Of a stretch of DNA of 64,000 bases, positions 37,043 to 48,555 are shown one piece after another. The DNA comes from Vulcanisaeta sp. JCM 14467 (lineage in GTDB: Archaea > Thermoproteota > Thermoprotei > Thermoproteales > Thermocladiaceae). The position numbers were made by a program, and so were the translations under genes. The notes below the pieces were generated by a model that did not search any database, had not been told where the DNA came from, and saw only the letters and a program-made list of their open reading frames with translations. Location: the NCBI RefSeq assembly GCF_001316245.1, contig NZ_BBDM01000016.1, positions 1-64,000 on the forward strand, read 5' to 3'. Numbering within the stretch: the first letter of the stretch is position 1; every line of letters begins with the position of its first letter.

Positions 37043-38287
37043 ATGTTAATTGCGCATTTAGCGGACGTGCACCTGGGCCATCGCCAGTACGGGCTAGAGG
37101 AGAGACTTGAGGATTACAACAGGGCGTTCCTGAGGGCTGTTGATGAATTGGTTAGGCTTAGGGAAGAGAGGGGGTTGGACGCCGTGATAATTAGTGGTGA
37201 CTTCTTCGATACGCAGAGACCACCACCGAGTATTTACATAACGGCCATTAGGGGTTTGACAAAGCTTAGGGAGGTGGGCATTAGGGTAATCGTTACTAGG
37301 GGTAATCACGACTCATCGGTAATAAACCCAGTGGAGAACCCACTCGCCGTCCTTCACCAAATGGGTTTAGTTCAGTACCTGGACAATGATTACGTAGACC
37401 TAGGTGGTGTCAAGGTGATTGGTGTTGGTACGGTGTACACGGACATGCAGAGCAAATTGATTAACTCATTGAATGCCCTAAAGGGTGGTGGAATTAACAT
37501 AGCCGTTATTCACCAGTACATAGAGGGTGCGCCGTACATATACCCAATGCCCAACGTTGATGTGTTCATGATTAATGAAAAGCCCCTGACCCAACTCGGC
37601 ATTGATTACTTCGCCGTTGGGCATATTCACGAGCATGGGCTTAGGCACCCGAGGATTAACGCCGTATACCCAGGCTCGCTCGAGGTCTGGGATGCCAGGG
37701 AGTTCGAGGTTTACGAGTACGTGGATGGAAAGCTCAGGAAGGTTAAGGACGTGGACCCAAAGGGCTTCCTACTACTTGACGTTAGTGGTAACGGCGTTAA
37801 GGTCAGCGATGTCAGGCTCGGGGTTTCCAGGAGACTTGTCAGGGCGAGGGTTAGGTATGATGAGGCAAAGCCAAGTGTTGTTAGGGGTGACGTGTCCTAC
37901 ATAGCCAGCAACATGGATCAAAGGGGCTCACTGGTTATACTGGAGATTGAGGGCAGGGTAGCCAGTGGCTACTCGACCAGGGACTTCAACGTGATGGAGC
38001 TCAGGAAACTCTTCACCAAGGCCTGGGTGGACGTCAGGCTAAACCTTGAGAGACAGGTTAGGGAGGGTGAGAGATCGGCTAGGGTCTTTGGCGGCATTAA
38101 TGAAATAATTAGACAAGCGCTAAAGTCGAAGTTGGGCAATGATGAGTTAGTTAGCGCGGTTATGGACATTATTGAGAGGGTTAGGGTTGATGATGAGGAC
38201 GGCGCATTGAAATCGCTCGAGAACCTAGTCGGTGTACCACTCAGGGGTAGCAAATCAATAACTGATTGGTTGGGTGTTCGGGGATGA
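37043..38287 (+). CDS. mre11: Mre11 DNA repair exonuclease
   Basis: Manganese-dependent nuclease of the Mre11-Rad50 complex. The phosphoesterase motifs are complete: HLADVHLGHRQYG, ISGDFFDTQ, TRGNHDSS, VIHQYI and GHIHEHG. Capping and Rad50-binding helical parts fill residues 230-415. ATG 37043 is preferred to an overlapping TTG at 37034, giving MLIAHLADVHLG as in other family members. The TGA overlaps the rad50 ATG (ATGA at 38284-38287). The frame is intact, and the operon order herA-mre11-rad50 is standard. Confidence 0.96.
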   Translation: MLIAHLADVHLGHRQYGLEERLEDYNRAFLRAVDELVRLREERGLDAVIISGDFFDTQRPPPSIYITAIRGLTKLREVGIRVIVTRGNHDSSVINPVENPLAVLHQMGLVQYLDNDYVDLGGVKVIGVGTVYTDMQSKLINSLNALKGGGINIAVIHQYIEGAPYIYPMPNVDVFMINEKPLTQLGIDYFAVGHIHEHGLRHPRINAVYPGSLEVWDAREFEVYEYVDGKLRKVKDVDPKGFLLLDVSGNGVKVSDVRLGVSRRLVRARVRYDEAKPSVVRGDVSYIASNMDQRGSLVILEIEGRVASGYSTRDFNVMELRKLFTKAWVDVRLNLERQVREGERSARVFGGINEIIRQALKSKLGNDELVSAVMDIIERVRVDDEDGALKSLENLVGVPLRGSKSITDWLGVRG

Positions 38288-40692
38288 TAACGAGGATTGA
38301 GATTGAGAACTTCAGGTCAATAATAAGGGGTAGGGCCGTGGTCACGGAGGGTATTAACTTCATACATGGGCCAAACGGTGCAGGGAAGACGAGCATTCTC
38401 GAGGCCATTGCAATAGCCCTATACGGCTCGGACTGGGTCAGGGGTAAGTATAGGCTGGGTGACCTTGTTAGGCGTAGTGCATCCAGCGCAATTATCCGAC
38501 TTGAGTATGTTGGGATTGACGGACATAGGTACGTTGTGCAGAGGCATTTAGTACGGAGAAGGGTCTCGAGTCCCAGACATATGTCCTGGATGAAGGTGGC
38601 AGGAGGGTCGCGGCTAGGGATAGGGAGGTCACGCAGTTCGTGGTTAGGACCACGGGTATAGACCTGGAGACATTCTCGGAATTACTCTACGTACGTCAGG
38701 GTGAGATCAGGGAGATACTCAGGAGTGGTAGGAAGGGCGAGTTCAAGCTTGATACCCTATTGAGGCTTGACGCCATTGAGAGGGCTAGGCAGGACGTGGT
38801 TAGGGAGGGGCTTAGGGCCGTGTCGAGTATTACCGAGGGCCTTAGGGGTAGGCTTGAGGTTCTTGAGCGTGAGTTAAAGGATAGGAGGGAGGAGTTGAGT
38901 AGGCTTGAGAGGGATGTGTCGGGTGCAGAGAGGGTGTTGGGTAGTAAGGAGGGTGAGCTTAGGGCGATTGAGGAGGAGTTGAATCAATTAATGAATAGGG
39001 AGGAGGAGCTTGAGAAGCTGGAGAGTGAGTACGTTGAGTTGAGACAGAGAATTTCAATGTTGAGTGAGGAGGAGAGTAGGGTCACTAATGAGTTAAATAC
39101 GTTAAGAGAGACCCTAAACCAGTTGAACCAATTAAGGGCTAGGGTTATCGAGCTTGAGTCAACAATATCCAGTGAAGGTGAGCTAAGGGCTAGGGTTAAT
39201 GAGTTAATGAGGAGGAGGGATGACATTAAGGCGAGGCTCGCGCTGGCCCGTAATTATAAGCAGAGGGTTGAGGAGGTCAGGAGGGAGTTGAAGAGTATTG
39301 ATGATAATATTAAGGAATTGAACAGCGAGCTAGACAAGATCAGCGAGCTTAAGGCTAGGGCTGAGGAATTGAGGAGACAGTTGGCGAGGAAAACTTCGAT
39401 AGATGTAGAAATTGATAATGCGAAGGAGGAGTTGGCGAGGGTTAACGCGGAGATTGAGCACCTAGAGATGGAACTAAACCTACTCCAGGGTGGCTCCGTT
39501 GAGAGATGCCCATTATGCGGTAGACCGTTGAGTAAGGACCTGGCCCGCGAGCTTGTGGTTAGTAGGGAGGCGAGACTTAGGGAGTTGTTGAGGAGGAGGG
39601 AGGAGTTAATGGGTAGGTTGAGTAAGTTGAGTAGTGAGGCTGAGGAGTTGAGCAGGTTGGAGGGTGAGTTGAGGAGTATTGAGGGTGAGTTGAGTAAGGA
39701 GGGCGTGATAAGGGCATCGCTTGAGGAGTTACGTGGCAGGAGGAGCTCGCTTACTGAGGAGTTGTCAAGGATTAGCAGTTATAATGAGGAGGCGCTGAGG
39801 AGGGAGTTGGAGGGTATCGAGGGTGAGCTAAGCGAATTGAATAGGGAGCTTGAGGAGTTGGGTAGGGCTAAGATTGAGCTTGCAGAGTTGAGGGGTAAGT
39901 TGGCGAGTGTTGATGAGCTTGAGAGGAGGGTTAGGGATGACGAGGCTAGGTTGTTGGGGATACGCAGTGAGAGGTTGGGGATTGAGGGCAGGGTTAGGGA
40001 GTTGGAGGGTAGGGTTAAGGAGCTTGATCAGGTCAGGGCTAGGATTAAGGAATTGAGCGCGAAGAGGGACTCATTGGTTAAGGAGGTTGGTGAGTTGAGG
40101 GGTAGGGTTGCCACGCTTAGGGATAGGATTGAGAAGTTGAGGGGTGAGATTTCGAGCAGGGAGTCCGAGATTAACAGGGTTAAGGGTGAGTTGGGTAAGT
40201 ACGTTAGTGCCTCAGACATGCTTGGCAAGCTCCAGCAGGTGCTTGACGATGTCAAGCCCATGGTCAGGAGGATATTCCTTGACTCGGTTAATGAGGAGTT
40301 GAATGTAATGATGAAGGAGCTGATGCACAAGACCTCATATGCATCAATCGAGGTTAATGAGGACTACGAGGTAGTGGTTAGGAGGAATGATGGGGTCTCA
40401 CTATCCATTGAGTCCCTATCCATAGGCGAGAGGAACCTGGTCTCCCTAATGCTCAGGTACGCGATAGCCAGGGTTGTCATGGGCGTAATACCAATACTAA
40501 TACTTGACGAACCGACCGAGCACCTGGATGATGAGCATAGGCGTAGTTGGTGATTGGATTAGGGGCTTGAGTAATGGTGTTAGGACTGTCATAATAACGT
40601 CGCACGTTGATGCCCTGGAGACTATTGCTGATAACGTGATTAGGGTTGGCTTCGTCAACGATAGGGGTGAGTCCATGTTCGCGAACTCATGA
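38284..40692 (+). CDS. rad50: Rad50 ATPase of the Mre11-Rad50 complex, two frameshifts
   Basis: SMC-type ATPase that tethers DNA ends. Walker A is FIHGPNGAGKTSILEA near the N-terminus. A break near 38565 is healed by one base (ESQTYVLDEGGRRVAARD). Two long coiled coils flank the zinc hook CPLCGRPLSKD (about 39508-39540). The C-terminal lobe has the signature SIGERNLVSLMLRYA and Walker B ILILDEPTEHLDDEHRR. One base restored near 40548 continues to GDWIRGLSNGVRTVIITSHVDALE, including the switch His, and the end at 40692. The complete protein is about 802 residues. nurA, the usual fourth gene, is not downstream. Confidence 0.95.
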
Positions 40693-40740
40693 TGAAGAGG
40701 TAATTTTATATTCCATAACTGAGCCACTAATCCCGGAGCT

Positions 40741-41599
40741 ATGGCTAGGGGAATACCGGCCTACGCCCTTGGTGGCTTGATAATACTCGTTGGATTCATA
40801 GCATCCCTCACCCTCATACTCTCAATACCCTCGCCACTAACCACCGTCACAGGCTACCTAAATATGACGGCAAACGCGTACCTGGGCTTTGGAAGCAACC
40901 TACTGGTGGCCATTGGCCAGAACAACTTCAACTTCCCAATAACCAGGGTAAGCATCTACATACCGAGGACGGGCACGAACATAACACTAAGCGGCGAAAT
41001 ACCCAGCGGATCATACTTCCTACTCATGATCTACCAGGGGCTGAACAACACTGTGATTGTGTCGCCAGGACTCAGCGTAACTGGCAATCCAGGGAATCTG
41101 GCAAACCTAACCAAGTCCGGGGTCGCTATAGTCTCAATGCCACAGCCGTGGTCTACGACGTAGTTAAGAGGGGGTTATTCCAATTAACGACGCAGGACTC
41201 CGGCGTGGTTTGCGCCATATCCGTGATAACGAACGTGTCGAGACCCATTATTGGCGTTTACATATTCCAAATGGCGCCGATGGGGGGCACGGAAGTTACG
41301 GGCTTCAACCTAGTCTCCCTAGGCAGGTAATTGGCGAGGTTAGGTGTAATGTTAGTGAACCAATACCGGTACTGCCAGGCGAACCAACGTACTTCGCAAT
41401 AAACATATCCTCAATAAACGGAACACTCGAGCCACTGGGCATTTGGTACACATGCAACGCAACGCCAACAACATCACTACCATCACTCCTCTACCTAAAC
41501 CTAGCCCTGAAGTACGTCTATACTTACAATAACATTGTGATTAGGAGGGAGGACTGGTTCCCCGTATATATAATACCCATGCAATTGAGTAATACGTAA
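40741..41599 (+). CDS. Membrane-anchored surface protein, two frameshifts
   Basis: Three frames form one protein of about 286 residues. The N-terminal helix ALGGLIILVGFIASLTLILSIP is a signal anchor. The exterior part is beta-rich with Asn sequons (YLNMTANAYLG, NITLSGEIPSG, NISSINGTLEP). Restoring a base near 41115 gives YSLNATAVVYDVVKRGLF, and near 41330 gives QVIGEVRCNVSEPIPVLPGEP. The promoter is TTTTATATT at about 40703-40711. I do not recognise the family. It separates rad50 from acdA and is unlikely to belong to the repair operon. Confidence 0.65.
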
Positions 41600-41624
41600 T
41601 AAGCCCAGCCCCATCAATTAAGCC

Positions 41625-43018
41625 GTGGGTGAGGACCTTAACTACCTATTCAACCCAGGTTCAATAGCCGTGATAGGCGCCACGGCCAGGGAGGGCAGCG
41701 TCGGCGGGGTCATAACCAGGAACCTACTCACCAAATTCCGGGGCAGGGTCTACCTGGTAAACCCAAGCTACACAGAACTACTTGGCCACAGGGTTTACAG
41801 GTCAGTGCTTGAGATTTCCGGTGATGTTGACCTCGCCGTAATAGTCACGCCGGCGCCCACTATGCCCAAGATAATGAGTGAGTGCGTGACCAAGGGTGTT
41901 AAGGCAGCAATAATCATCAGCGGCGGTTTTAGTGAGGTTGGTGAGGAGGGTGCGAAGCTTGAGAGGGAGGTTAAGGAGGCATCGCAGGGCAGGGTAAGGA
42001 TACTCGGCCCCAACTGCATTGGCGTTTACAACGCATTTAACGGCCTAGACACATTCTTCATCCCACAGGGTAGGATGGAGAGACCAAAACCAGGCCCAAT
42101 AGCCCTCATAAGCCAGAGTGGCGCAGTTGCGGCGGCAATCCTCGACTGGGCGGCTAGGAAGGTATTGGTGTTGGTTTGGCCGTGAACTACGGAAACAAGC
42201 TGGACATTGGCGAGATTGAGCTTCTAGAGGCGTTGGCAGGTGATGATAATGTTAAGGTGATTGTTATGTACATGGAGGGGTTGAAATACCCTGGGGAGGG
42301 TAGGAGATTGCTCGAGACGCTAAGGCGTGTGACCAGGGTTAAGCCCTTGGTGGTCTATAAGGCTGGTAGGTCAAGGTCCTCGGGCAGGGCTGTTAAGTCC
42401 CACACGGCGGCTTTGGCGGGTAATTACGAGATATACAGGGCGTTGTTTAGGCAGGCAGGTGCGGTTGAGGTTAACAACCTAATGGATGCGCTGGAGGTTG
42501 CCAAGGCATTAGCGACACAGCCACTACCGAGGGGTAACAGGGTATTAATAATAACAGATAGTGGTGGAGCTGGCGTGCAGGCAGTTGATAATGTGGAGTC
42601 TCTCGGGCTGGTGGTACCCGAGCTACCCCAGGAATTGCGGAGCGCCCTATCCAAGTCATTACCGCCCTTCGCAAGTACGGCAAACCCAATCGACCTAACG
42701 GGTAGCGCCACCGACGCCATGTACAAGTTCGTCCTGGACACGGTACTACCCACAAGCCACGTGGACATGGCACTGGTCCTAGCTCAAATGCAACTGCCAG
42801 GCATGACCCCCAAACTCGCCGATTACATAATTGAGGCAAGGAGGTTTGGAAAGCCAATAGTCGTCTACGGCATTAGCGCCAATGAGGACGCCAAGGCATT
42901 CAAGGCGAGGCTTGAGGATGGTGATGTACCCACTTATGATAGGTTGGAGACCGCGGCAAACGCCCTCAGGGCCCTGTATGAGTATGCCATAGTCAGGGGC
43001 TTAGCTAGGCCTGGCTGA
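41625..43018 (+). CDS. acdA: ADP-forming acetyl/acyl-CoA synthetase, alpha subunit; one frameshift
   Basis: The enzyme converts acyl-CoA, ADP and phosphate to acid, CoA and ATP, the archaeal route of substrate-level ATP gain in peptide and sugar fermentation. The CoA-binding Rossmann domain opens with FNPGSIAVIGATAREGSVGG. Restoring one G near 42165 gives ARKGIGVGLAVNYGNKLDIGE. The catalytic His is in VKSHTAALAG. Ligase-CoA domains continue to ITDSGGAGVQAVD and the end at 43018, about 465 residues. GTG 41625 is the start. The ATP-grasp beta subunit is not in the window. Its end overlaps the convergent antiporter by 18 nt. Confidence 0.9.
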
Positions 43019-44240
43019 TCTGAACCTGCAGGCCTCACGCCTGTAGATTACTGCGCCTATTAACGTGGTTATGAGCACCATGAATATTATAACCCCAAAG
43101 TCACCCATTGTAATCAACCCACTGCTCAACCCGAGTGACGCAACCACGAGCCCCATTTCACCCCTTGGTATCATCCCGTAACTAACAATTACGGAGTCAC
43201 GGCGATTACGAAGTTTAGGTAGGCGAACGGTATATACCGATTACCTTGCCGATCACGGCAATGAGGGAGACCAACAACGCCACGGCTAGGACCTCGGCAT
43301 TGAGTATATACCTGAAGTTTAGTTGTAGACCCATGACTATGAAGAATAAAGAACCAAATATCGCGAGAAGAAGATTCACAGTCTCCCTAACCCTCTGCGA
43401 GAACCTACTCTCAGCAACGGCAACACCAGCTATGAACGCAGCAACAACCTCGGAGAACCCCAGGGTCGTCATTACCAGGACAATGCCGAAGAGGACAACC
43501 AGGGATGCATAGACAATAACCTCCTCACCAACCCTATTCAGGACCCTCGGTATGAGCAGTACCGAGAGCAGGAATATCAAGACCCAAAGAATGACAATCT
43601 TAACCGCAGTGGCGAGGGTGCCGTATGTAAAGCCGCCTGCGCCCAACGTGGTAATCACCATGGAGAGGAGTATCAAAGTAACAACATCGTCTATCGAGGC
43701 CGCGGTTATCAAAACCTTAGTGCTGGGAAGCCCCGTCAAGCCCTCACGCTCGATGATCCCAGCGACCACGGCGAGGCTCGTGGGCGCGGTTGATAGGGCA
43801 ATGATGGCCGACTCAGTGGGTTGTAACCCCACGGAGACCAGCGACCAGTAAACCAGGGCGAAGGGAGTCACGGCACCAAAAACCGCGGCTAATATACCGT
43901 ATATGCCACCCTCCCTGAGCGTTGACAGGCCATGCTCGAGGCCCGAGGCAAAGAGTAGGAGTATTATCGAGAGGTTTGTTAGGAATAGTAGGTAGTCATT
44001 AATCGTGAATAACTCCATGTGGAGTATTGAGTTGAGCACCGAGCCAAGGGCGTAGGGGCTTAGGACAAGCCCGATGAGAAGCTCGGCAACAACCCTCGGG
44101 AAACCATACCTGGCGAGGACACTACCTGCTAAATCAGCCAGCAACACCAGTATGCTGACCTCAAGCAATGTCAGGAAGATTACCTCGTTAGCAGGCACAG
44201 GCTTTCGTTGGGTGACTTCGCTTAATAAATTATTATACAT
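43001..44240 (-). CDS. Cation/proton antiporter (CPA2, KefB/NapA-like), frameshifted near the end
   Basis: Membrane protein of about 412 residues with twelve or so helices. The paired aspartates that bind the ion are in TAASIDDVVTLILL. GEEVIVYASLVVLFGIVLVMTTLGFSEVVAAFIAGVAVAES is the second inverted half. The frame stops at 43215, but the same strand continues, after restoring bases around 43190-43235, as SVIVSYGMIPRGEMGLVVASLGLSSGLI, a strongly conserved terminal motif, to TAA at 43001. It probably exports Na+ or K+ in exchange for protons. Confidence 0.85.
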
Positions 44241-44320
44241 AATGTTGATGAACTTTAACCTTGTTGGAAAATGGAAAATAAGCTCATTTTAATGGCAGGT
44301 GTATTAATGTAGTGGGAGCA

Positions 44321-45720
44321 TTACGTACTCGCACCGAGCACCGTTACTTGGTTGGTATATACGTCAACGGTTATGGTTATTGGCGATGGACTGGTCCAGC
44401 AACCAAGCCAATTAGTGAAGGTTGACGTGAAGTTTATGGTCTCATAAAGCGGTGGATAACCACCGGGCTTACTCGGGTCGAGCATGAAGATATCACTGGG
44501 TATTACGGTATAAGTATAATCTGGCACAGCATTATAAAAGTTCCAATTCCATGAGTCCTGGCCAAGGCTTGGATTGCCCGAATAACCCCAACCAATGGTT
44601 CCCTGGGTAACCGTCTCGGTCATCTGCACATAAACACCAGATGGGCCAGCACCGAGTGTGTAGGATATTGTTTGCTGGCCTGATGATGAGCCCGTGGGTG
44701 CGGCGCCCCAAAATACCTGGCCGGGAAGAGTATTGGAATAGGCATTAACGCCCTCACCTGCACTACATGGGCTAAATCCAATACTTGGTGTTGGGAAACC
44801 CTCCACCTCATGCTGTATTAGGTTTAGGAACCACCAGTAAGGTCCAGGGGATTGCTGGTATGCGTAGTAAAACTTAACCATAGCCATTGTTCACCTGCCA
44901 GATACCCGAACCAATCATAGACACTCGATGAATACCAACCCACGTAGCCCACGTACGTGAATCCCTGAATAAATACCGTCATTGATGTGGCGCTTGATTG
45001 AAGCTCAATCCTTGGAACCGAAAGCGTTAGGGTTGATACCGGAACATAAAGCTTATTATTCACGTTCATCAGCATCCCATTATAATCCCTCCAACTCCTC
45101 AACACAGCATATGTTAGGTTATTTGGCGTTAATCCCTCAAAAATATCCCAGCCAGTCACGAACCTACTGACGTTTCTTGAGGGTATCATTGCGACCATTA
45201 TCGCGGTGATACCACTTGGTAACCTAGGTATAACGGTTTTGTTGGGACCAGCCTCGCCGATAACTACGGTAGCCCTTTTACTAATAAAATCACCTATTAA
45301 ATTTAATAATGTATTACCCGCGTTAGGACCCACAACCTCGATGGGTAAACCACGCTCCAAGTAATTAATTATTTCATGCCTATAATAACTACTATTCAGG
45401 CTTAGTAGGTCATCCTCGATAACGATCATGCTGCATGAAGCATTGACTGGGAATGATGATTCCACAGTATAGGGCACACTAACCATGCTCAAGCCTCTGG
45501 CCATGCTGGCCACGTATGGATTACTTAGGGAACCAATAACACATACGGTGGGTTTAGGAACACCATTAAGTAAACTAAGTAGCGAGGAAGCGCTGCCATT
45601 GGTTATTTGTTCATGAGTCATTTGCTTGTGTAGCACATAAAGTTGTGGCATTAGAGACGCGGCTAGCACCATCATTATTAGTACAGCACCGATCAGGCAA
45701 ACGTTATGCGCCTCATACAC
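44321..45720 (-). CDS. Secreted or anchored surface glycoprotein, one frameshift
   Basis: GTG 45720 is 20-25 nt downstream of box A GTTTAAAAAAG, so leaderless. A signal anchor (VCLIGAVLIMMVLAASLMPQLYVL) is followed by an alpha/beta part with alternating strands (TVCVIGSLSNPYVASMARGLSMVSV, VVGPNAGNTLLNLIGDFISKRATVVIG). One base restored near 44880 joins YLAGEQ to MVKFYYAYQQSPGPYWWF and a beta-rich, Trp/Ser/Thr-rich C-terminal domain. Total about 466 residues. No family recognised; it stands alone. Confidence 0.62.
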
Positions 45721-45804
45721 TCAATAAACCGCTTAAGGACTTTTTTAAACTTGGAAGTTCAGTTAAAATGCAACCTGCACGCATCACAAGGATCACCTAT
45801 GCGC

Positions 45805-46596
45805 TTACGTGAATGAGCGCAAACCACCGTCTACTCTAAGCCCAGTAGCTAGAATCAACGCAGATATTGCCGTGACTGTGGCGAAGAATACGGATGATAG
45901 GGGCACCACGAGTCCTGGACCAATGAGGTTAAGGGCTACTGCGTTGTCCAGGTACCACGTGAATGAGTCAATGTAGGTGTGGGCGAGGATCATCAGTAAT
46001 AGGCCCAGGAATCCCCTACCAACGGATTGATAGCGCCTAATTATTAGGGAGGCCCCTGGATGAAAGGTGAAGGAGATCACTGGCTGTAGTACCAAGCCCA
46101 CAATTGATACCGCGGCGACGTACTGCTGAACATTAAATTCCATGGGCATGGTAATAAATAATGACGAAAGCGCCGAAATCACCGTAAACGCTATGTCTAT
46201 TACGGCAAAGCCGTAGCCAATATATAGCGATGCCTTAAACTCACGATCCTTAACGGCTAGGTACCTGAAGGTCTCCTGGAAAACGCCGGCGATCAATCCC
46301 ATATAGATGGCTAACCAGTAAATGTTCGACTTAACAAAACCCTGGACAAAGCCAATGATCGACCCAGGATTGGTCGGGGCCTCGCTGACGTGGGTGAACA
46401 CGATTATTAGTGTTGGTATTCCCTGGACAATGGCCTGTAAAATCACGGCCAGAAGCATGAAGCCAACACCAATCAAGACCCAGTAGGCCCTGCCACGCCA
46501 GGTAAATTTACTGAACAATAGATAGGCTATTGCCGAGGATGTGATTAGGTACGTGATGGCTAATAACGCGGTGATTAATTGCATCATCTGAGGCAC
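45805..46596 (-). CDS. YhfC-family intramembrane protein (putative glutamic protease)
   Basis: 263 residues with about seven membrane helices. Conserved polar residues sit in helices as in the YhfC (DUF2324) family: VFQETFRYLAV (Glu-x-x-x-Arg), FHPGASLIIRRY and LAHTYIDSFTWYL. The family is related to CAAX-type membrane proteases, and these residues would form the active site. The substrate is unknown. The frame is intact. It is divergent from the ClC channel gene. Confidence 0.72.
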   Translation of the reverse strand: MPQMMQLITALLAITYLITSSAIAYLLFSKFTWRGRAYWVLIGVGFMLLAVILQAIVQGIPTLIIVFTHVSEAPTNPGSIIGFVQGFVKSNIYWLAIYMGLIAGVFQETFRYLAVKDREFKASLYIGYGFAVIDIAFTVISALSSLFITMPMEFNVQQYVAAVSIVGLVLQPVISFTFHPGASLIIRRYQSVGRGFLGLLLMILAHTYIDSFTWYLDNAVALNLIGPGLVVPLSSVFFATVTAISALILATGLRVDGGLRSFT

Positions 46597-46649
46597 CTAA
46601 TTACAGTGTTAATAGATAATACCTTTATGTATTTCCCACATGTATCAAA

Positions 46650-48023
46650 ATGCCCATGGACGTATCGAGACAGCCATACGCCATTAAGTGGTTGATCCTG
46701 GGCATTTTGACCGGTTTAGCCGCGGGCTTCTCCGCAATAACATTCTACCTAATGCTGAGACTCATGACACACCTATTCCTGGGCCTACTCGTTGGTTATA
46801 AACAGCCCGAACCACCGGGTTTAGGTGGCTCATTGAGGTACACCATCCACATTAGCAGGCCCTGGTTAATACCAGCGTCCACGGTGATCGGCGCCCTAAT
46901 CGTCGCCTACCTAGTCAGGGAGTTCCGAGAGTCCAGGGCAGGCCTTGATAGGTTGATTGAGGCCTACCATGGGAGGAAGAGACCCTTCAACAACCCAGTG
47001 CTTCACAGCTTCATGAATGTCGTCCTCTCGACAATAACAATAGGCTCAGGAGGCTCTGCAGGTCCGGAGGCACCAACCGGTAATTTCGGTGGTGGTCTAT
47101 CCTACTTCATAGCCGAGAGGCTCGGCCTGAGTGATGAGGATAGGGCCCTGGCAATGATGGTTGGTGCAGGGGCCGCCCTGGGCGCAATATTCAAGGCGCC
47201 AATAGGCGGTGCATTACTCGCGGCTGAACTACCTTACAGGAGGGATATCGAGGTTAAGGCACTCTACCCAGCCGCCATAGCCTCCGCGGTTGCTTACGCA
47301 CTCTTCTGCCTGGTGACCGGCTTCAAGCCATACCTAGGTCAGATAATTACGGTAGTGCCGATCCAGTCAATGCCCCTTTACGCAGTGCTTGGGATTGTTG
47401 ATGGTGCGGTGGCGATTACATACATAGAGTCGCTGGATTTATTTGGCAGGTTATTCAGTAGGCTCAGGGTGGGCGATACCGTCAAGGCGGCCATTGGTGG
47501 CTTGCTCGTGGGCTTAATCGGCTTGGTAGCACCGCAGGTGCTTAGTTCGGGTGAGGGTTGGATTGACCCAGCCGTATACACCAGGTTAGGCGCATTCGCG
47601 TCACCCGTGCTACCACTGATCATACTCCTGGCACTACTCCCAATTATTAAGATCCTCTCCACATCCATAACCCTAAGCTCCGGCGAGGTCGGTGGGGTCT
47701 TCGCGCCGGGTATCGTGATAGGGGCCTTCACGGGCCTCGACATGGGCCTACTATTTCACCACCTATTCCCAAACCTGGCACCGAGTATCGCACCATTCGT
47801 CATAGTGAGCGCCCTAGCAATGTTCGGTGCTGCGTCGAATGCGCCCCTGGCGGTGATGGCCGTAGTCCTAGAAATGGCGAGTAACTACCAACTACTACCC
47901 GAGGCTGCGGTAGCCTCGGCAATAGCCTACCTAGTGACGGCGTGGAGATTCACAATATTCAAGTCCCAGGTACCCACGAGGGGCTCCGTAAAACGCACCA
48001 CGACCAAGCAACCAGGGCTTTAA
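46650..48023 (+). CDS. ClC-family chloride channel or H+/Cl- exchanger
   Basis: 457 residues, intact. Ion-path motifs are visible: GSGGSAGPEAPTG (the G-x-G-x-x-G-P-E gating-glutamate loop; Ser before Gly), GAGAALGAIFKAPIGGALLAAELPYRRD and the late STSITLSSGEVGGVFAPGIVIG. The gating Glu is present, as in exchangers and gated channels. No CBS domain follows. Two ATGs (46650, 46656) are possible. It may balance charge in acid-exposed cells, in line with the thermopsin-like and antiporter genes. Confidence 0.92.
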   Translation: MPMDVSRQPYAIKWLILGILTGLAAGFSAITFYLMLRLMTHLFLGLLVGYKQPEPPGLGGSLRYTIHISRPWLIPASTVIGALIVAYLVREFRESRAGLDRLIEAYHGRKRPFNNPVLHSFMNVVLSTITIGSGGSAGPEAPTGNFGGGLSYFIAERLGLSDEDRALAMMVGAGAALGAIFKAPIGGALLAAELPYRRDIEVKALYPAAIASAVAYALFCLVTGFKPYLGQIITVVPIQSMPLYAVLGIVDGAVAITYIESLDLFGRLFSRLRVGDTVKAAIGGLLVGLIGLVAPQVLSSGEGWIDPAVYTRLGAFASPVLPLIILLALLPIIKILSTSITLSSGEVGGVFAPGIVIGAFTGLDMGLLFHHLFPNLAPSIAPFVIVSALAMFGAASNAPLAVMAVVLEMASNYQLLPEAAVASAIAYLVTAWRFTIFKSQVPTRGSVKRTTTKQPGL

Positions 48024-48182
48024 GGCAATGAAACGTAATAATCAATCCATGGCACGCATTATGCCAATACGTACCTAGTCATGACCAATTACCTGGGTAA
48101 CATCACGGCGTACGTAACGACCGCGCAAGCCATGATCATTACCCAAGGTTTAAAAGGCGTTGACACGGTGCTTATATTGGGT

Positions 48183-48554
48183 ATGGGCTTTGTTAAGGTC
48201 AAGGCAACCGTGTGGAACATTGACGAGCCTGGCAGGACCAGGGAGGTGGAGCTCCTGGTTGACACGGGCTCCACATACACGGTGCTACCCGCCAGGATCC
48301 TTAACGAACTTGGCATCAAGCCAATGGGCATCAGGAGGTTTAGGCTCACTGATGGCAGGGTTGTCGAGAGGAACATTGGGGTAATGGGCATTGAGGTCCA
48401 GGGCTTTAGGGCATACACAATCGTGGTCTTCGGCGATGAGGGCACGTACCTACTGGGCTCAATAACACTCGAGGAACTAGGACTCGAGGTGGACCCGGTG
48501 CGTGGGACATTGAGACCAACGGAGTTATTCCTCATGCTTATTGGGCGTGCATGA
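48183..48554 (+). CDS. Retropepsin-like aspartic protease
   Basis: The active-site motif is ELLVDTGSTYTVLPARIL, and a second hydrophobic-hydrophobic-Gly element is seen in TYLLGSITLEELG. The open frame starts at 48081, but box A GGTTTAAAAGG (48147-48157) lies inside it. ATG 48183, about 26 nt downstream, is therefore taken as a leaderless start, giving 123 residues, the size of one retropepsin protomer that dimerises. Such single-domain proteases are widespread in archaea with unknown targets. It ends 2 nt from a convergent small gene. Confidence 0.8.
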   Translation: MGFVKVKATVWNIDEPGRTREVELLVDTGSTYTVLPARILNELGIKPMGIRRFRLTDGRVVERNIGVMGIEVQGFRAYTIVVFGDEGTYLLGSITLEELGLEVDPVRGTLRPTELFLMLIGRA

Positions 48555-48555
48555 A

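Noticed and set aside
40504-40692. A separate 62-residue gene after rad50
   Set aside because: It reads into the Rad50 C-terminal lobe (VRTVIITSHVDALE) and is the continuation of rad50 after one missing base.
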